Of a stretch of DNA of 64,000 nt, positions 63,207 to 64,000 are shown one piece after another. Below the pieces are notes generated by a model. It saw only the letters and a list, made by a program, of their open reading frames with translations. It did no database searches and was not told where the DNA came from. The DNA is from Desulfatitalea tepidiphila. GTDB lineage: Bacteria; Desulfobacterota; Desulfobacteria; Desulfobacterales; Desulfosarcinaceae. Position numbers and translations under genes: made by a program. Where the stretch lies: contig NZ_BCAG01000003.1 of assembly GCF_001293685.1 (NCBI RefSeq), forward strand, positions 868,001-932,000, written 5' to 3'. Numbering within the stretch: position 1 is the stretch's first letter; every line of letters starts with the position of its first letter.

Positions 63207-63470
63207 ATGAGCCATCATCACCATGATCACGATTCACATCCTCAATCCGGCCAATCACTCAGTTTCAACGAAAAAGGTGAAAAATTGTTGCACCACTGGC
63301 TGCACCACAATGAGGAACATGCCCAAAATTATCGGCAATGGGCCGTCGAGTTCCGTCACTACAAGCTGGAAGACGTGGCGGCGCTGCTCGACCTTGCATT
63401 CGAATTGAGCCAGAAAATCAATGACGCTTTAAATGAGGCGTCGATCCTTTTGAAATCCCACGGCGATTAG
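63207..63470 (+). CDS. Small histidine-rich cytosolic protein
   Basis: 87 residues. The N-terminus is MSHHHHDHDSHPQ, a metal-binding-like tract, followed by helical LLHHWLHHNEEHAQNYRQWA and DLAFELSQKINDALNEASIL. There is no signal. The ATG follows CCGGAGC. It may store or buffer Ni2+, Zn2+ or Co2+. Its last bases overlap the stop of the convergent U32 gene by 4 bp. Confidence 0.68.
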   Translation: MSHHHHDHDSHPQSGQSLSFNEKGEKLLHHWLHHNEEHAQNYRQWAVEFRHYKLEDVAALLDLAFELSQKINDALNEASILLKSHGD

Positions 63471-64000
63471 GTGTGCCGCCGAAGGCCTCGGTCCGTGCGA
63501 TCCCCCGTTCCTCCATGTTGAGGGGTTCCATTGGCTTGATCATCCAGACAAAGCCTGATCAGGTCGAGCGGACGGCATTGAGTGTTTGAAAACCGGAGCC
63601 TTGCGCGGGTACCCGGATGGGCGACGTCGATGGCATTCCCGTCCCAATCCGCGATGCCTTCGATGGTATCGGGAATCGGTGGCCCTTTGGGCTGGACGAT
63701 TTCCACGGCATTGCCCGTTCGAATCTGGTTGCGAACTTCTACGCAGGCGTGTCGCGCGGCGGGGGTCGAGATGACTTTCGCCGCCAAGGTATGACGTGAA
63801 GGTCCCGGCGCCTGGTAATTCGGCTGGGTCTGTTGGTTTTCGTCAAGATAAAACCCGGTGCAGTATCCACGGCTCGTGACCTTATTGAGCTCCTCCGGCC
63901 AGTAAGGCCGCACATGGTAATCGGAGGGGGCATCGTAGTACCTGTCGATTGCTTCCCGGTATATCTTTACGGTAGTGGCCGCATAATGAATGCTTTTCAT
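63467..64000 (-). CDS. U32 peptidase-family protein, C-terminal part (runs off the window)
   Basis: 177 residues are visible. They match the C-terminal part of U32 proteins of the YegQ/TrhP type: VKIYREAIDRYYDAPSDYHV, then LNKVTSRGYCTGFYL, followed by a C-terminal beta domain. The family N-terminus with the catalytic-like region should lie beyond base 64000, so the ATG-like CAT at 63998-64000 is internal. Such proteins act in tRNA wobble hydroxylation (trhP) or peptide handling. The end is polar and low in conservation. Confidence 0.82.
   Translation of the reverse strand: MKSIHYAATTVKIYREAIDRYYDAPSDYHVRPYWPEELNKVTSRGYCTGFYLDENQQTQPNYQAPGPSRHTLAAKVISTPAARHACVEVRNQIRTGNAVEIVQPKGPPIPDTIEGIADWDGNAIDVAHPGTRARLRFSNTQCRPLDLIRLCLDDQANGTPQHGGTGDRTDRGLRRHT

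Noticed and set aside
1-64000. Defence system, CRISPR array, prophage, or integron
   Set aside because: No cas, restriction, integrase, or regularly spaced repeats were seen. The inverted repeats lack the spacing of attC or CRISPR units.

Overview
The window looks like chromosomal DNA of an anaerobic, probably sulfate-reducing member of the Desulfobacterota, most like a Desulfosarcina/Desulfococcus-type Desulfobacterales. This is inferred from gene content: a GcdA-type glutaconyl-CoA decarboxylase subunit, an Fe-S/flavin 4-hydroxybutyryl-CoA dehydratase homologue, FeoAB with a DtxR-type regulator, a DUF3786 iron-sulfur protein, and short palindromic intergenic repeats. No 16S rRNA or dsr gene is present to prove it. 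I found no tRNA, rRNA, CRISPR array, prophage or complete insertion sequence.

Layout. 1-4017 is the distal ribosomal operon: secY end, infA, rpmJ, rpsM, rpsK, rpsD, rpoA, rplQ, closed by a clear terminator. 4264-6890 is a GspA/ExeA-like ATPase with a GspB-like partner. 7167-14736 holds a receiver-only response regulator, a full livKHMGF-type ABC importer, a carboxymuconolactone-decarboxylase-family protein and gcdA. 14815-17822 (minus) is an FHA protein plus a CHASE2 Ser/Thr kinase. 17998-21152 is a small-molecule metabolism group (cupin, amidase, VOC protein, class IV aminotransferase). 21269-33467 is mostly housekeeping: Der GTPase, a GYF_2/DUF898 membrane protein with an M48 protease, HIT, CDF transporter, a beta-hydroxyacid dehydrogenase, an MltD-like transglycosylase, YceD/DUF177, an MCE-like lipoprotein, a half-size TauE and a J-domain protein.

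33541-39248 is an iron module: a DtxR repressor diverges from feoA-feoB-FeoB-associated protein, followed by a 784-residue GAF protein. The intergenic region has a promoter whose -10 lies inside a DtxR-like palindrome. 39331-42792 carries an Fe-S DUF3786 protein diverging from an abfD homologue, then an isomerase-like crotonase. bioB (43167) has a candidate BirA box. 45923-48500 is a compact polyamine operon: pyruvoyl arginine decarboxylase, a deoxyhypusine-synthase-like (probably homospermidine-forming) enzyme and agmatinase, which together could run arginine to agmatine to putrescine to homospermidine. 50091-64000 contains a thiolase, an AI-2E-family transporter, gyrA, gpsA, pgk, YhbY, a class A PBP and the C-terminal end of a U32-family protein, with several conserved but uncharacterised proteins.

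The strongest leads for novelty are the 784-residue GAF protein behind feoB, the abfD/isomerase pair with its Fe-S neighbour, the DtxR with a cysteine-rich tail, the orphan gcdA beside a liv importer, the polyamine operon, and a family of short inverted-repeat elements (39262-39328, 49916-50058, related core at 59869-59964) plus a roughly 190-bp long-hairpin element (49597-49789). I saw no convincing defence system or wholly new multi-gene system. Start codons were chosen from ribosome binding sites and family lengths; the doubtful ones are flagged.
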